A stretch of DNA of 61,291 nt from Ornithinibacillus contaminans (GCF_001038425.2 NZ_LDPV02000007.1:1-61291); one strand, 5' to 3'; counted from the first letter of the stretch, positions 8,269-19,660 are shown. Notes: a model not told the origin generated them from the letters alone. Translations and numbers: made by a program.

Positions 8269-8884
8269 ACTCAACATTCATCAACTTGCGCATGGTTGCG
8301 TTTGTTGGGCGGTTTGGGACATCGTGATGGTGGCGGCATCTTGGTTCGTATGATTCGGATGCGCCGACTAGGATGATTGGATCATCATATGATGCTGGTT
8401 GTCCGTTAATTAGCCGTTGGGTACGGCTTGCGGGAGATCCGCAGATTGGGCAGATCGCATTTAGTTTGGTAACGGATTCGGCTAGGGCCATTAATTCCGG
8501 CATTGGGCCAAATGGTTCGCCTCGGAAGTCTAAATCCAGTCCGGCTGCGATGACGCGAATGCCTCTGTCAGCAAGCTGTTCTGCTACATAAACAATATCC
8601 TCATCAAAGAATTGTGCCTCATCGATTCCAACAATCTCTACGTTATCCGCGACATTTTCAAGAATAGCCGCAGAGGAATCTACCGGACGAGCAACTACTG
8701 CATTGCCATTATGGGAAACGACGGACTCATCGTCATAGCGATTATCAATTGCTGGTTTGAATACTTGGATGGATTGATTTGCATAGGTTGCTCTTCGTAC
8801 TCTACGAATAAGTTCCTCCGATTTACCTGAGAACATACTGCCACAGATAACTTCTACCCAGCCGCTTTGGTTCATAACATACAT
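8267..8884 (-). CDS. tdk: Thymidine kinase
   Basis: This is a type II thymidine kinase (TK1-like) that phosphorylates thymidine with ATP for salvage. The 205-residue protein has the P-loop [11 protein letters not shown] near residue 15, the Walker B/catalytic segment IDEAQFFD near 89, and the lasso-loop substrate region [18 protein letters not shown]. Two zinc-binding pairs are seen, CPICG and [14 protein letters not shown] matches the known N-terminus of the family and is preceded by GGGAG. The gene follows rpmE, as in B. subtilis. Confidence 0.97.
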   Translation of the reverse strand: MYVMNQSGWVEVICGSMFSGKSEELIRRVRRATYANQSIQVFKPAIDNRYDDESVVSHNGNAVVARPVDSSAAILENVADNVEIVGIDEAQFFDEDIVYVAEQLADRGIRVIAAGLDLDFRGEPFGPMPELMALAESVTKLNAICPICGSPASRTQRLINGQPASYDDPIILVGASESYEPRCRHHHDVPNRPTNATMRKLMNVE

Positions 8885-9025
8885 GTATCGGGATCTCCCT
8901 TCGTTCTTCTATGTTCTACATTAACAAAAAAATGATATAAGTTCAGTAATAAAAAATTGGAAATCACAAGTAAAATTTCGTTTTCACGCCTCAAATTGGC
9001 TAGAAAAACAAGTTATACGCTAAAT

Positions 9026-9062
9026 AAAAAACAGGCAAAGTTTTAGACAATTTACCTGTTTC
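9026..9062 (-). terminator. Terminator after rpmE
   Basis: On the minus strand AAACAGGTAAA pairs with TTTGCCTGTTT and is followed by a T-run. It lies about 75 bases after the rpmE stop. Confidence 0.75.
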
Positions 9063-9134
9063 CTATCGGCTTGAGTTACCTCATCCTATTTGTATCAGTT
9101 GGCTAATCGATTACATATGCAATCAATGCCGGTT

Positions 9135-9380
9135 TTATTTCATATTATATTTCTTCTTGAAGCGATCTACACGTCCACCAACAGTGTCAGCTTTTTGCTT
9201 ACCAGTGTAGAAAGGATGTGATTCAGAGCTGATCTCCACACGAAGTAATGGGTATGTGTTACCATCTTCCCACTCGATTGTTTCGTCAGAACTCTTAGTT
9301 GATCCGCTTAAGAATTTGAAGTCAGAGCTTGTATCTAGAAATACAACTTTTCTGTATTCTGGATGAATTCCTTCTTTCAT
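9135..9380 (-). CDS. rpmE2: 50S ribosomal protein L31, type B (zinc-free)
   Basis: This is an 81-residue type B L31, the C-minus form, which bridges the 50S and 30S subunits. It has none of the CxxC zinc ligands of type A L31; the body reads [21 protein letters not shown] and ends in [12 protein letters not shown]. The ATG at 9380 sits eight bases after AAGGAG; a GTG nine bases earlier is less likely. In B. subtilis the zinc-containing rpmE occupies this place between rho and tdk, while the zinc-free form is elsewhere under Zur. Here the zinc-free form holds the housekeeping locus. I see no Zur-like operator upstream. Confidence 0.95.
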   Translation of the reverse strand: MKEGIHPEYRKVVFLDTSSDFKFLSGSTKSSDETIEWEDGNTYPLLRVEISSESHPFYTGKQKADTVGGRVDRFKKKYNMK

Positions 9381-9539
9381 GTCTTTCACTCCTTCTGCCC
9401 TGAATCCTTTGGAAACAGAGTTGTTTTAAGAGCCGTATAGGTAAAATACCTTTTCTAAACTCACTAAAAAATTATAACAGTGTGTGCGCTTGTTTGCAAG
9501 TTACTTTTTACATTAAATTATTGAAGAAATAGTGATGCC

Positions 9540-10826
9540 CTATCGTGTTGTGCGTTTACGCTTCATTTCTTCTTCAATTTTTTGAATGAATTCATCATTG
9601 GATTCAGACGCTTTTAATTTGCGTAAGAAGCGTTCTAAGAAATCCGGAGAATCCTGCATCGTTTTACGGATTGCCCACATTTTATCTAACTGACTTTTCT
9701 CAACGAGTAGCTCTTCTTTACGTGTTCCAGAGCGTAATAAATCAATCGCAGGGAAAATTCTGCGGTTTGCTAGGTTACGGTCTAGATGCAATTCCATATT
9801 ACCGGTACCTTTGAATTCCTCGTAGATAACGTCATCCATACGAGAGCCTGTATCCACAAGCGCAGTCGCTAAAATCGTGAAGCTTCCGCCTTCTTCGATA
9901 TTACGCGCAGCACCGAAGAAACGCTTCGGACGGTGGAACGCACCTGGATCAATACCACCAGATAATGTACGTCCACTTGGTGGAATGACTAGGTTGTAGG
10001 CACGTGCTAGACGTGTGATACTATCCATTAATACGATAACATCTCGCTTATGCTCTACTAAACGCATCGCTCGTTCTAACACTAATTCCGACACTTTAAT
10101 ATGATTTTCTGGAACCTCATCAAAGGTAGAGCTTACGACATCAACATCTGGATGAACGGAACGCTCGATATCGGTTACTTCCTCTGGACGCTCATCTACT
10201 AGTAAAATAATAAGCTTTGCTTCTGGATGATTCTCGGAAATGCTGTTGGCAATTTCCTTCAGTAGCATTGTTTTACCAGCTTTTGGTGGTGCAACAATTA
10301 GACCACGCTGCCCAAAACCAACTGGCGCCATTAAATCCATAATTCTGGTGGATAGCTTATTCGATTTTGTTTCAAGCTGCATTAAACGGTCTGGGTATAA
10401 GGCTGTTAATGCCGGGAAATGCACTCGATCCTTCGATGAATCTGGATCCTCACCATTGACCGCATCCACATGCAATAATCCATAATAGCGCTCATTTTCT
10501 TTTGGAGGTCGTACTTTTCCGGATACTTTATCCCCATTACGCAAATCAAAACGACGAATTTGCGATGCAGAAATATAGATATCCTCCGCACTAGGTGAGT
10601 AATTAATTGGACGCAAGAAACCAAACCCTTCTGAAGGGATGATTTCCAAGACGCCATCCATGAATAAGAAGCCGTCTTTTTCTGCCTGCGCTTTTAATAT
10701 CGCAAAAATTAATTCTTTCTTTGTTAGCTTCGCATAGTAGGATACTTTGTATTCTTTTGCAAGCGCATAGATTTCTTTTAATGTTAATTCCTCTAGTTTG
10801 CTTAGTGTTAACTCAGCCATTTTCAT
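9540..10826 (-). CDS. rho: Transcription termination factor Rho
   Basis: Rho is the hexameric RNA-dependent ATPase that terminates untranslated transcripts. The 428-residue protein has an N-terminal Rho-N helical domain (LSKLEELTLKEIYALAKEYK), a cold-shock-like RNA-binding domain with EGFGFLR near residue 67, and the RecA-type ATPase core. The core shows Walker A APPKAGKTMLL near 178, Walker B VIVLMDSITRLARAYN, and the R loop. The start could be GTG 10829, ATG 10826 or ATG 10820; AAGGA nine bases before 10826 favours that one. It lies upstream of rpmE in the same orientation. Confidence 0.97.
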   Translation of the reverse strand: MKMAELTLSKLEELTLKEIYALAKEYKVSYYAKLTKKELIFAILKAQAEKDGFLFMDGVLEIIPSEGFGFLRPINYSPSAEDIYISASQIRRFDLRNGDKVSGKVRPPKENERYYGLLHVDAVNGEDPDSSKDRVHFPALTALYPDRLMQLETKSNKLSTRIMDLMAPVGFGQRGLIVAPPKAGKTMLLKEIANSISENHPEAKLIILLVDERPEEVTDIERSVHPDVDVVSSTFDEVPENHIKVSELVLERAMRLVEHKRDVIVLMDSITRLARAYNLVIPPSGRTLSGGIDPGAFHRPKRFFGAARNIEEGGSFTILATALVDTGSRMDDVIYEEFKGTGNMELHLDRNLANRRIFPAIDLLRSGTRKEELLVEKSQLDKMWAIRKTMQDSPDFLERFLRKLKASESNDEFIQKIEEEMKRKRTTR

Positions 10827-11282
10827 CACGCCTATTCCTTAAACATATATTTACTATTTTGATAGATACATTAGTGGCTATGTAAAAATTACTTATATCT
10901 AGTTAAACTGCGAGATTGTTATCTCAATTTACTACCTCAACTATTATAATTTTATTTATTTAAAAAATAAAAAAATGCTTTTACATATCGCTCGTATCTA
11001 ACTGGTTGTTTTGACAAGTTGTAGTTGATAAGGATTTTTCTGTTTAGTTTTGAATGAAATCTTACTTCCTGATGTGAAAAACATTTCGCTTGGAAGGGAA
11101 GAATTGTTAGAAGCTAGAATAGAAGTTTTTATGCGTACTCTTTTATTTACGAGTCGTTTGTGCATTTCATAATTGCTATTAACTGTATCGTAACCAAACA
11201 ACACTTATCTTAAACATTTACAATGTTAACCGTTTTAATAGGATTATTCAATACTTTTTTTTGAAGACATTTTTTAGAATAG
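10827..11282. other. AT-rich intergenic region between glpX and rho
   Basis: No convincing gene is present in these ~450 bases. A 68-codon minus-strand frame (10998-11204) starts at GTG with no good ribosome-binding site and resembles nothing I recognise. The region must contain the rho promoter; a TATAAT-like hexamer is present on the minus strand near 10940 but no clear -35 partner. A plus-strand terminator follows at 11283, which raises the possibility of an unannotated plus-strand RNA. Confidence 0.5.
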
Positions 11283-11343
11283 AGGAGCTGGATAACATAG
11301 CCAGTGTAAAGTATGCTTTATGACTATGTCATCCAACTTTTTT
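11283..11343 (+). terminator. Long terminator-like hairpin downstream of glpX, T-run on the plus strand
   Basis: GAGCTGGATAACATAG at about 11285-11300 pairs with CTATGTCATCCAAC near 11324-11337 (14 pairs with G-T wobbles), followed by six T on the plus strand. An inner palindrome TAAAGTATGCTTTA adds a second stem. The ends resemble the GAGGCTGGGACATAA / TTATGTCCCAGCC termini of the dispersed repeat family, so this may be a collapsed copy. It follows the glpX stop, but for glpX the 3' T-run is poor. Confidence 0.6.
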
Positions 11344-11353
11344 ATAAGATTTC

Positions 11354-12325
11354 TTACTCAGGTTTAATCACTAAATTTGGCTTTTTCTTTAGGCTGTGTT
11401 CGCCGTCAATGAAGCGAACTGTTCCACTCTTGGCACGCATAACTACGGTTTGTGTTTTTGCTTTTGAACCTTTGAACTGAACACCTTTTAGTAACTCACC
11501 ATCTGTTACACCTGTTGCGGCAAAAATGGCATCATCGCCACCGCAGAAATCATCCATATAAAACACTTGATTGATATCCGCGATTCCCATTTTACGGCAG
11601 CGTTCGATTTCTTCGTCATTTTGTGGTACTAATTGTCCTTGCATTTCCCCGCCTAGGCATTTCAGTGCGATGGCTGCGATAACACCCTCAGGTGCGCCAC
11701 CGATTCCCATGAACAAATCAACACCTGTATCATCAAATGCGGTATTGATGGCTGCAGCAACATCCCCGTCCTGAATTAATTTAATGCGGGCACCTGCTGC
11801 ACGGATCTCGTCCATTACCTCATAGTGGCGAGGGCGATCCATGATGATGACAACTAGGTCTTCGATGTCTTTGTTCTTTGCCTTGGCTACTGCTTTTAAA
11901 TTATCGATGGTTGGAGCGTTGATATCAATTTTGCCAACTGCTTCAGGTCCAACCGCGATTTTTTTCATATACATATCTGGTGCATGAAGAACTTGGTTAT
12001 GGTCGCCGATTGCAATAACTGCAAGGGCATTGGCCGTTCCTCGAGCGACAATGTTTGTCCCTTCTAACGGGTCAACGGCAATATCGACTAGTGGGCCTGC
12101 ACCGGTGCCTAGCTTTTCTCCAATATAAAGCATTGGTGCCTCGTCCATTTCGCCTTCCCCAATTACAACGGTTCCTTGCATTGGAATGGTATCAAATACG
12201 TCACGCATGGCAGTGGTTGCAGCATCATCTGCTTCTTCCTTCTTGCCTCTTCCCATCCAGCGGGCTGATGCAAGTGCTGCAGCCTCTGTTACGCGTACGA
12301 TTTCCATTGTTAAACTTCTTTCCAT
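11354..12325 (-). CDS. glpX: Class II fructose-1,6-bisphosphatase GlpX
   Basis: GlpX hydrolyses fructose 1,6-bisphosphate to fructose 6-phosphate in gluconeogenesis. The 323-residue protein has the metal-binding and substrate motifs of the family: [18 protein letters not shown] near 55, [12 protein letters not shown] near 84, and [18 protein letters not shown] near 185. The frame opens at ATG 12334, but AAGGGAG spaced nine bases before ATG 12325 and homology to MERSL starts favour the latter. It follows murA and fsa in the same orientation, as in B. subtilis. Confidence 0.96.
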   Translation of the reverse strand: MERSLTMEIVRVTEAAALASARWMGRGKKEEADDAATTAMRDVFDTIPMQGTVVIGEGEMDEAPMLYIGEKLGTGAGPLVDIAVDPLEGTNIVARGTANALAVIAIGDHNQVLHAPDMYMKKIAVGPEAVGKIDINAPTIDNLKAVAKAKNKDIEDLVVIIMDRPRHYEVMDEIRAAGARIKLIQDGDVAAAINTAFDDTGVDLFMGIGGAPEGVIAAIALKCLGGEMQGQLVPQNDEEIERCRKMGIADINQVFYMDDFCGGDDAIFAATGVTDGELLKGVQFKGSKAKTQTVVMRAKSGTVRFIDGEHSLKKKPNLVIKPE

Positions 12326-12412
12326 GTAATCCATCTCCCTTAATGAAATAACCTCATCCCAAAAAGCTTATTTATTAAAAGTAGAACGGACTATCGATGG
12401 AATAGAGGAATT

Positions 12413-13702
12413 TTAAGAATTCTGGAATTGCAGAACCTCTTCCTCTGTCATATCTTCACGCCATACATTTGCCCCAAGGCTATTTAGTTTTTCTGTCATG
12501 TTCTCATAGCCTCGGTCAATATGTTCTAATCCCGTGATTTCCGTGATGCCATTGGCCATTAGACCCGCGATGACTAGTGCTGCTCCTGCACGAAGGTCAC
12601 TCGCCTTAACGCGTGCTCCTTCAAGCTGAACAGGGCCAGTCACAATGACTGATCCACCCTCAACCTTTACGATGGCATTCATTCTCCTTAGCTCATCAAT
12701 ATGCTTCAGACGAGCTGAGTATATCGTATCGGTTACAACACCTGTACTGTATGCTTTCGTCAACAGACTTGTAAAAGGTTGCTGGAGATCGGTTGGAAAT
12801 CCTGGGTAGACTAACGTTTTAATGTCCACACTTTTTAATGGGTTCTTTGGTGCTGCGATGTATAGTTGATCGTCTGAGTCTTCTACGGTGACACCCATTT
12901 CGCGTAGTTTTGCTAACAGGGATTCCAAATGCTGTGGAATCACATTATCAATAATTACTTCTTTACCAGCGGCAGCGGCAGCGATGGCATAGGTACCTGC
13001 TTCGATTCGATCTGGTATGATGGTATGTCTACATCCGTGTAGGGAAGGTACTCCCTCAATCCGAATCACATCTGTACCAACACCTTTAATCTTCGCACCC
13101 ATATTCGTTAGTAAGGTTGCAACATCGATAATTTCCGGCTCTTTCGCTGCATTTTCGATAATGGTTTTTCCTTTTGCTCGAACAGCAGCAAGCATGATAT
13201 TAATCGTTGCACCGACACTTACTACGTCTAAATAGATGCGTGCACCAGTTAATTCTTCTGCACGAAGATAGATGGCACCCTGTTCATTCGTTACTTCTGC
13301 TCCTAATGCTTCAAAGCCTTTAATATGCTGGTCAATCGGACGTGGTCCTAAGAAGCAACCTCCAGGTAATCCGATGACTGCCTTCTTAAATTTACCAAGC
13401 ATTGCTCCCATAAAATAATAGGATGCACGTAGCTTTTTCACTTTTCCATTCGGTAGTGGCATGGAGATCATGTTTTCCGGATTTATATGTATCGTTTGTC
13501 CGTCCCATGACACTTCTCCACCTATTTCTTCTAGTAATTCACTAAGTGTATAGACATCCGAAATTTCTGGCAGTCCTTCTATTGTAACCTCTGAGTCAGC
13601 TAAAATGGCAGCTGGCAGGAGTGCTACTGCGCTGTTTTTTGCTCCGCTGATGCGTACTTTTCCATTTAAGACATGACCGCCCTCAACTATCATTTTTTGC
13701 AT
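12413..13702 (-). CDS. murA: UDP-N-acetylglucosamine 1-carboxyvinyltransferase
   Basis: MurA transfers enolpyruvate from PEP to UDP-GlcNAc, the first committed step of peptidoglycan synthesis. The 429-residue protein has the two-domain EPSP-synthase fold with [10 protein letters not shown] near residue 22 and the catalytic cysteine in [10 protein letters not shown] near 115, the target of fosfomycin. By position between fsa and glpX it corresponds to B. subtilis murAB, the second of two MurA paralogues. The frame runs 72 codons further upstream into a dispersed repeat; MQKMIVEGG at 13702 is the conserved start, though its ribosome-binding site (GCGGGG) is weak. Confidence 0.95.
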   Translation of the reverse strand: MQKMIVEGGHVLNGKVRISGAKNSAVALLPAAILADSEVTIEGLPEISDVYTLSELLEEIGGEVSWDGQTIHINPENMISMPLPNGKVKKLRASYYFMGAMLGKFKKAVIGLPGGCFLGPRPIDQHIKGFEALGAEVTNEQGAIYLRAEELTGARIYLDVVSVGATINIMLAAVRAKGKTIIENAAKEPEIIDVATLLTNMGAKIKGVGTDVIRIEGVPSLHGCRHTIIPDRIEAGTYAIAAAAAGKEVIIDNVIPQHLESLLAKLREMGVTVEDSDDQLYIAAPKNPLKSVDIKTLVYPGFPTDLQQPFTSLLTKAYSTGVVTDTIYSARLKHIDELRRMNAIVKVEGGSVIVTGPVQLEGARVKASDLRAGAALVIAGLMANGITEITGLEHIDRGYENMTEKLNSLGANVWREDMTEEEVLQFQNS

Positions 13703-13721
13703 TTCAAAAACCCCGCTTTTG

Positions 13722-13960
13722 AGGTTGAGACTGGGATAAAATTTTATTAAGCAAAGTAAAATACTAATGATTATTGGTGCATCGTACCCGCTCCGGGAAT
13801 ATACTTCGCTTTCCGCGGGGGGCGGGTGAGCCTCCTCAGAGCCATGCTCTTCCGGGGTCTCACCGCTGCCCTTCCTCCCGCAGGAGTCTTCGTATATCCC
13901 TACGCTAAAGAAGCACACTTCATCTTTTCACTTACACTATTTTTTTAGTCCGCGTCTCAC
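13722..13960 (-). repeat. Dispersed ~240-bp inverted-repeat element, copy 1
   Basis: The ends GAGACTGGGATAAAA (about 13729) and TTTTTTTAGTCC...GTCTC (about 13941-13958) are imperfect inverted repeats. The interior carries CGCTCCGGGAATATACTTCG, CTTTCCGCGGG, GTGAGCCTCCTC and GGTCTCACCG segments and hairpins, matching the copy at 59097 in the opposite orientation. The element lies between fsa and murA, ending about 20 bp before the murA start. The rest of the gap to fsa (13961-14091) shows nothing clear. Confidence 0.85.
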
Positions 13961-14091
13961 ACATTTTTAATTATTTTTCCAGCCTATTTATTCCCGTTTT
14001 TGTTACTTTAGAAACTGGGCTATTGTCCCGTTTTCTTGGAATGTGTTCTGGTTGTTTATTCTTAGTTTGGTCATTCCGGTTTGATTCATGC

Positions 14092-14739
14092 TTATTGATT
14101 TGCTTTGTTCCAATCGTTAAGGAAACGTTCGATTCCTTGGTCGGTTAATGGGTGTTTTACGATTTGGCTTAGTACATTATATGGTACGGTTGCAATATGA
14201 GCGCCATGTAATGCTGCATCGGTTACATGTAATGGATGGCGGATACTTGCTGCAATGATCTCTGATTGAATGTTGTGGCGATCAAAGATTTCGGCGATTG
14301 TTGCTACCAACTGCATGCCGTCCTGTCCAATATCATCTAATCGACCTAAAAATGGCGATACATAGGTTGCGCCTGCTCTTGCTGCTAATAATGCTTGGTT
14401 CGCATTAAAAATCAGGGTAACATTTGTTGTAATGTTTAAATCGGTTAGGGCTTTTACTGCTTTTAGCCCTTCCAATGTCATCGGAACTTTGACCGTAATG
14501 TTTGGTGCGATTGCGGCAAGTTCTTTCCCTTCTTTAATCATGCCTTCCGCATCTAGTGCAATAACCTCAGCACTTACTGATCGGTCGGTAATCTCCGTTG
14601 TGATTTCCTTCAGGCGTTCATGAAAGGATACCCCTTCTTTTGCAACAAGACTAGGGTTTGTTGTAACTCCTGCAAGGATTCCTAATTCATTTGCTTTACG
14701 GATTTCTTCAATGTTTGCCGTATCAATAAAGAATTTCAT
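14092..14739 (-). CDS. fsa: Fructose-6-phosphate aldolase / transaldolase-like (YwjH)
   Basis: This is a 215-residue short transaldolase-family protein, a TIM barrel that forms a Schiff base with its ketose donor. The catalytic lysine lies in ITVKVPMT near residue 85. [10 protein letters not shown] opens the barrel, followed by GVTTNPSLV and [20 protein letters not shown]. Proteins of this length are annotated either as transaldolase or fructose-6-phosphate aldolase; sequence alone does not settle which. GGGGAGG precedes the ATG. The gene lies between murA and fba. Confidence 0.92.
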   Translation of the reverse strand: MKFFIDTANIEEIRKANELGILAGVTTNPSLVAKEGVSFHERLKEITTEITDRSVSAEVIALDAEGMIKEGKELAAIAPNITVKVPMTLEGLKAVKALTDLNITTNVTLIFNANQALLAARAGATYVSPFLGRLDDIGQDGMQLVATIAEIFDRHNIQSEIIAASIRHPLHVTDAALHGAHIATVPYNVLSQIVKHPLTDQGIERFLNDWNKANQ

Positions 14740-14898
14740 CTTTTGTACCTCCCCATATCGTGTTACACGCTTATTTTATAGGAATAGCCCTGTCAGAAAA
14801 CACTGCTAATACATTATATGTGTAGCGTCGTTCGTCTGAGAGGGCATATTGTGATTGTTTACGACTAGTTTAAAGCACTAGACGCTTTTGCTTCTATA

Positions 14899-15753
14899 TT
14901 AAGCTTGATTAGAAGAACCGAATTCGCGCATTTTGCTAATGACAGATTTCTTGATTGCTTCTGTACCAGGTCCAAGATATTTACGTGGATCATATAGATC
15001 TGGTTTTTCATTTAACACTTGGCGAATTGCTTTTGTTTGTTCTACTTGGTTTTCTGTGTTTACGTTAATCTTCGCAGTACCTAATGAAATTGCTTGTTGG
15101 ATATCCTTAGTAGGAATTCCTGTACCACCATGTAATACTAGTGGAACACCAGTAAGGTTTAGAATTTCTTCCATTTCTTTGAAGCCTAAGTTTGGCTCCC
15201 CTTGGTATGGTCCGTGTACAGAACCTAATGCAGGTGCTAAGCAGTCAATGCCAGCTTCTTTAACAAGACGCAAGCACTCCTGTGCATCAGCATAGTTGAT
15301 TCCGCCGATAACACCATCTTCTTCTCCACCTACAGTACCTACTTCAGCTTCAACAGATACACCGTGGATGTGTGCTAATTCTACTACTTTTTTCGTAGTT
15401 GCAATATTTTCTTCAATTGGTGAATGTGATGCATCAATCATAACAGATGTAAATCCTGCATGAATGGCTTGTGCACATTTTTCAAAGCTAGAACCGTGGT
15501 CTAAATGGATTGCAACTGGCACTGTAGTCCCGTATTCTTCCATTAATGATTTCACCATTGCTACTACTACTTTGAAGCCACCCATATATTTCCCAGCGCC
15601 TTCAGATACTCCTAGAATGACTGGAGATTTCTCCTCTTCGGCAGCTTGCAGAATAGCTTGTATGTACTCCAAGTTATTTATATTGAATTGTCCAACTGCA
15701 TAGCCGTTATCTTTACCTTTATCTAGCATCTCTTTCATGGATACTAATGGCAT
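14899..15753 (-). CDS. fba: Class II fructose-bisphosphate aldolase
   Basis: The enzyme cleaves fructose 1,6-bisphosphate to dihydroxyacetone phosphate and glyceraldehyde 3-phosphate, or the reverse. The 284-residue protein shows the zinc-binding HLDHGSS near residue 83, [14 protein letters not shown] near 135, [11 protein letters not shown] near 174 and [11 protein letters not shown] near 205, which is the standard class II layout. GGAGG seven bases upstream supports the ATG at 15753. The gene neighbours fsa and spo0F as in B. subtilis, and glpX downstream catalyses the next gluconeogenic step. Confidence 0.97.
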   Translation of the reverse strand: MPLVSMKEMLDKGKDNGYAVGQFNINNLEYIQAILQAAEEEKSPVILGVSEGAGKYMGGFKVVVAMVKSLMEEYGTTVPVAIHLDHGSSFEKCAQAIHAGFTSVMIDASHSPIEENIATTKKVVELAHIHGVSVEAEVGTVGGEEDGVIGGINYADAQECLRLVKEAGIDCLAPALGSVHGPYQGEPNLGFKEMEEILNLTGVPLVLHGGTGIPTKDIQQAISLGTAKINVNTENQVEQTKAIRQVLNEKPDLYDPRKYLGPGTEAIKKSVISKMREFGSSNQA

Positions 15754-15993
15754 TTGATATCCTCCTTCGATGATGAAAATAACATCACTTCAATATTGTT
15801 CATTTCCTATATAAGAATACCAAAGTCGCTCGGTATGGTGCAAGGTTATTGGATTAAAGTTATAACTCGCGAACTTTTTAAAAAATTTAATCTAATTCGT
15901 TCACGTCTGATAGTTATACTATATTCCGTATAACCACGCCATTTGAACAGGATTCAATGCCATTTTCCGGCTAGCTAGTTTACCGATAGAATT

Positions 15994-16353
15994 TTATTTC
16001 AATAAGTTTTTCACTAAGGTGTTTAACTCCAATATGTCAAAAGGCTTGGAAAGAACTTCTTTTACATTTGGTAATACGGATGTCTCTTCTAGTATATTTT
16101 CCACCAGTCCACTCATGATGATTGTTGGTATTGGTTGATTTTCTTTGTCTAATTGTTGCACAACCGCAATACCATCAATAATAGGTAATTTGTAATCGAT
16201 AATTAATAAATCAATTGTATGTGTTGCCAATAAATCTAGTGCTTCTTTACCATTTTGGGCAGTAAGGACTTCGTTATTTCCTGTGCCTAATAAATCCTCT
16301 AGTAGCAGGCGGATTCCCACTTCATCATCTACAACTAAAATTTTCTTTTTCAT
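15994..16353 (-). CDS. spo0F: Response regulator Spo0F-like, single receiver domain
   Basis: This is a 119-residue stand-alone receiver domain with no output domain. By position between fba and pyrG it is Spo0F, the intermediate that takes phosphate from sporulation kinases and passes it to Spo0B. It has the acidic pocket VVDDE, the phosphoacceptor Asp in LLIIDYKLP near residue 53, and the conserved lysine in LSKPFDI. The beta-4/alpha-4 switch reads TIIMSGLVEN, not the IIMTAYGE of B. subtilis, so the threonine is a serine and the kinase/Spo0B-facing surface differs. A candidate sigma-H promoter lies upstream. Confidence 0.85.
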   Translation of the reverse strand: MKKKILVVDDEVGIRLLLEDLLGTGNNEVLTAQNGKEALDLLATHTIDLLIIDYKLPIIDGIAVVQQLDKENQPIPTIIMSGLVENILEETSVLPNVKEVLSKPFDILELNTLVKNLLK

Positions 16354-16384
16354 TTTTTGACAACATCCCCCTTTTACCTTACTA

Positions 16385-16411
16385 ATTCGATATAAAGCAC
16401 AAAATACCCTT
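16385..16411 (-). promoter_or_regulatory. Candidate sigma-H promoter for spo0F
   Basis: On the minus strand AAGGGTATT (16403-16411) resembles the sigma-H -35 (RnAGGAwww) and ATCGAATTA holds the -10 GAAT (16385-16388) about 13 bases later. The spo0F gene of B. subtilis has a sigma-H promoter. The -35 is one base from consensus in the AGGA core, so confidence is moderate. Confidence 0.4.
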
Positions 16412-16545
16412 CTTTTTAACGAACGTTTTTACTGGTAATTTATTACTAATTTTATTAGTAGGTAAGCTGATTTATATTTCATCCCCATACTTTATACCCG
16501 CTTGTCCACTAATTAAAACAATGACTAAGAAAATAGCCGTAAAAA

Positions 16546-16676
16546 AGAAGAGGCTGGGAGATAAGTTTTATCGGATAGATAAAATCCAAACAATAATCAC
16601 TTCAGGAATATACTCCGCTGAATTAGTACGTTGTTCGACTTTTATCTATTCGTTTTACTTATGTCCTTGCCTCTTC
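16546..16676 (-). repeat. Dispersed inverted-repeat element, copy 2 (internally deleted), pyrG terminator
   Basis: AAGAGGCTGGGAGATAAG at one end and CTTATGTCCTTGCCTCTT at the other are inverted repeats, with AGGAATATACTCCGC in a shortened 131-bp interior. Read on the minus strand, the closing stem is followed by CTTTTTT, so it can terminate pyrG, whose stop lies 13 bases away. The remaining gap to spo0F (16412-16545) is AT-rich and shows nothing else. Confidence 0.8.
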
Positions 16677-16688
16677 ATGCCATTTGAA

Positions 16689-18553
<1,865 letters not shown>

Positions 18554-18574
18554 AAAAATAAATTTTAAAGAGCC

Positions 18575-18611
18575 CAATATAAATTGTACTCACCTGTCCT
18601 ATAAAAGTCAA
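18575..18611 (-). promoter_or_regulatory. pyrG: pyrG promoter with GGGCTC initial sequence
   Basis: On the minus strand TTGACT (18606-18611) and TACAAT (18583-18588) are separated by exactly 17 bases. Seven bases after the -10 comes GGGCTC, starting at 18575, the same initially transcribed sequence that supports reiterative G addition at B. subtilis pyrG. The promoter lies directly after the rpoE stop codon (18623). Between the attenuator and the pyrG GTG are about 220 further leader bases with no clear feature. Confidence 0.85.
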
Positions 18612-18622
18612 GTGGGCATCAA

Positions 18623-19159
18623 TTACTTCTCGTCTTCAAAGTCGTCGTCTAATTCATCTTCATCTATTTCATTTAAGTTTTCTAATTCATCATCAATATC
18701 GTCATCATCGTCTTCTTCATCGATCTCTTCAAAATCGTCATCGTCTTCATCTTCGTCGATGTCATCGAAATCATCTACGATATCATCTTCGTCATCTACT
18801 AAATCAAGATCTAAATCATCTTCATCAAGATCCTCATCATCCACGATTTTCTTCTTCGATTTCTTTTTCTTCTTCGGCTCGTTATGGATATCTTCGTCCA
18901 TTTGCTCAACTGGATACCAACGTTTCATGCCCCACATATTAGCACCTAATGTAATAAATCTTCCATCTAGGTTTAAGTCCGTGTAGAACTGTGCTAGAAA
19001 CTCATCCTTTTGGTCTTCACTGTAGCCTTTTAATTCGGCAATTTTATCAAAAATATCTTTAAAGTTGATTGCCTTTTTTTCTACCAATAATATTTCTTGT
19101 GCCAAATCTAACATTGACATACTTTTTATTTCCTCGCGGCTAAGATTATCCAAGCTCAC
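18623..19159 (-). CDS. rpoE: RNA polymerase delta subunit
   Basis: Delta is a Gram-positive accessory subunit that speeds RNA polymerase recycling and makes promoters sensitive to initiating-NTP levels. The 178-residue protein has an N-terminal folded HARE-HTH domain (AQFYTDLNLDGRFITLG and WGMKRWYPVEQMDE), a short lysine tract KKKKKSKKK, and a C-terminal tail of ~75 residues that is almost all Asp and Glu. The tail is disordered and mimics nucleic acid. The start is GTG 19159 after AAAGGGAG. The pyrG promoter follows immediately. Confidence 0.95.
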   Translation of the reverse strand: MSLDNLSREEIKSMSMLDLAQEILLVEKKAINFKDIFDKIAELKGYSEDQKDEFLAQFYTDLNLDGRFITLGANMWGMKRWYPVEQMDEDIHNEPKKKKKSKKKIVDDEDLDEDDLDLDLVDDEDDIVDDFDDIDEDEDDDDFEEIDEEDDDDDIDDELENLNEIDEDELDDDFEDEK

Positions 19160-19369
19160 AATACCGCACTCCCTTTTCATTAGTAATGATGGCATTAAGC
19201 CTAACAATAATTAGAATGTCCATCCAAACAAATGGATTTATCTAGATGTTGCGTATACAAGCTATGTATTAATGCGCTTTTACTAGCATAAAGCCTATCA
19301 TACATTATAAACAAATCATAATGAATTATGCTATCAAAAAACAAGGAGTAAATCAATAGTTAATGTAAG

Positions 19370-19543
19370 TGAGGCTAGGACATAGACGTTTATGGTTAGA
19401 TAAGATCTGAACATTTGTGCATGATACCCGCTCCGGGAATATACTTCGCTTTCCGCGGGGGGCTGGAGTCTACGTATATTCCCTACGTTGCGTAAGTGCA
19501 CTGTTCGTCCTTTTATCTTCTCATTTTAACTATGTCCCTACCG
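19370..19543. repeat. Dispersed inverted-repeat element, copy 3 (internally deleted)
   Basis: The ends GAGGCTAGGACATAG (19371) and CTATGTCCCTACC (about 19530) are inverted repeats. The interior has CGCTCCGGGAATATACTTCG and CTTTCCGCGGG but lacks the central ~60 bp with the GAGCCTCCTC/GGTCTCACC hairpins present in copies 1 and 5. It lies between rpoE and icmF. The flanks 19160-19369 and 19544-19660 contain the rpoE promoter region and nothing else identifiable. Confidence 0.85.
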
Positions 19544-19660
19544 CTATGTTAGTCTTATGTTTGGCTCATGGCTCACAATTGGTTTGCTTTAATAATTGTA
19601 GCACTTTGCTGCTTTATGCACAGGCTCCATTTTAGAATGTCTGCTGAATTTTTACTAGGT

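Noticed and set aside
10998-11204. 68-codon minus-strand open frame upstream of rho
   Set aside because: It starts at GTG without a ribosome-binding site, has no recognisable domain, and lies in AT-rich sequence between two conserved genes.
13703-13918. N-terminal extension of murA by 72 codons
   Set aside because: The extension translates the dispersed repeat element and is absent from MurA homologues; MQKMIVEGG is the normal start.
18612-18986. 124-codon serine-rich plus-strand frame
   Set aside because: It is the antisense shadow of the Asp/Glu-rich tail of the RNA polymerase delta gene (GAT/GAA codons read as ATC/TTC).
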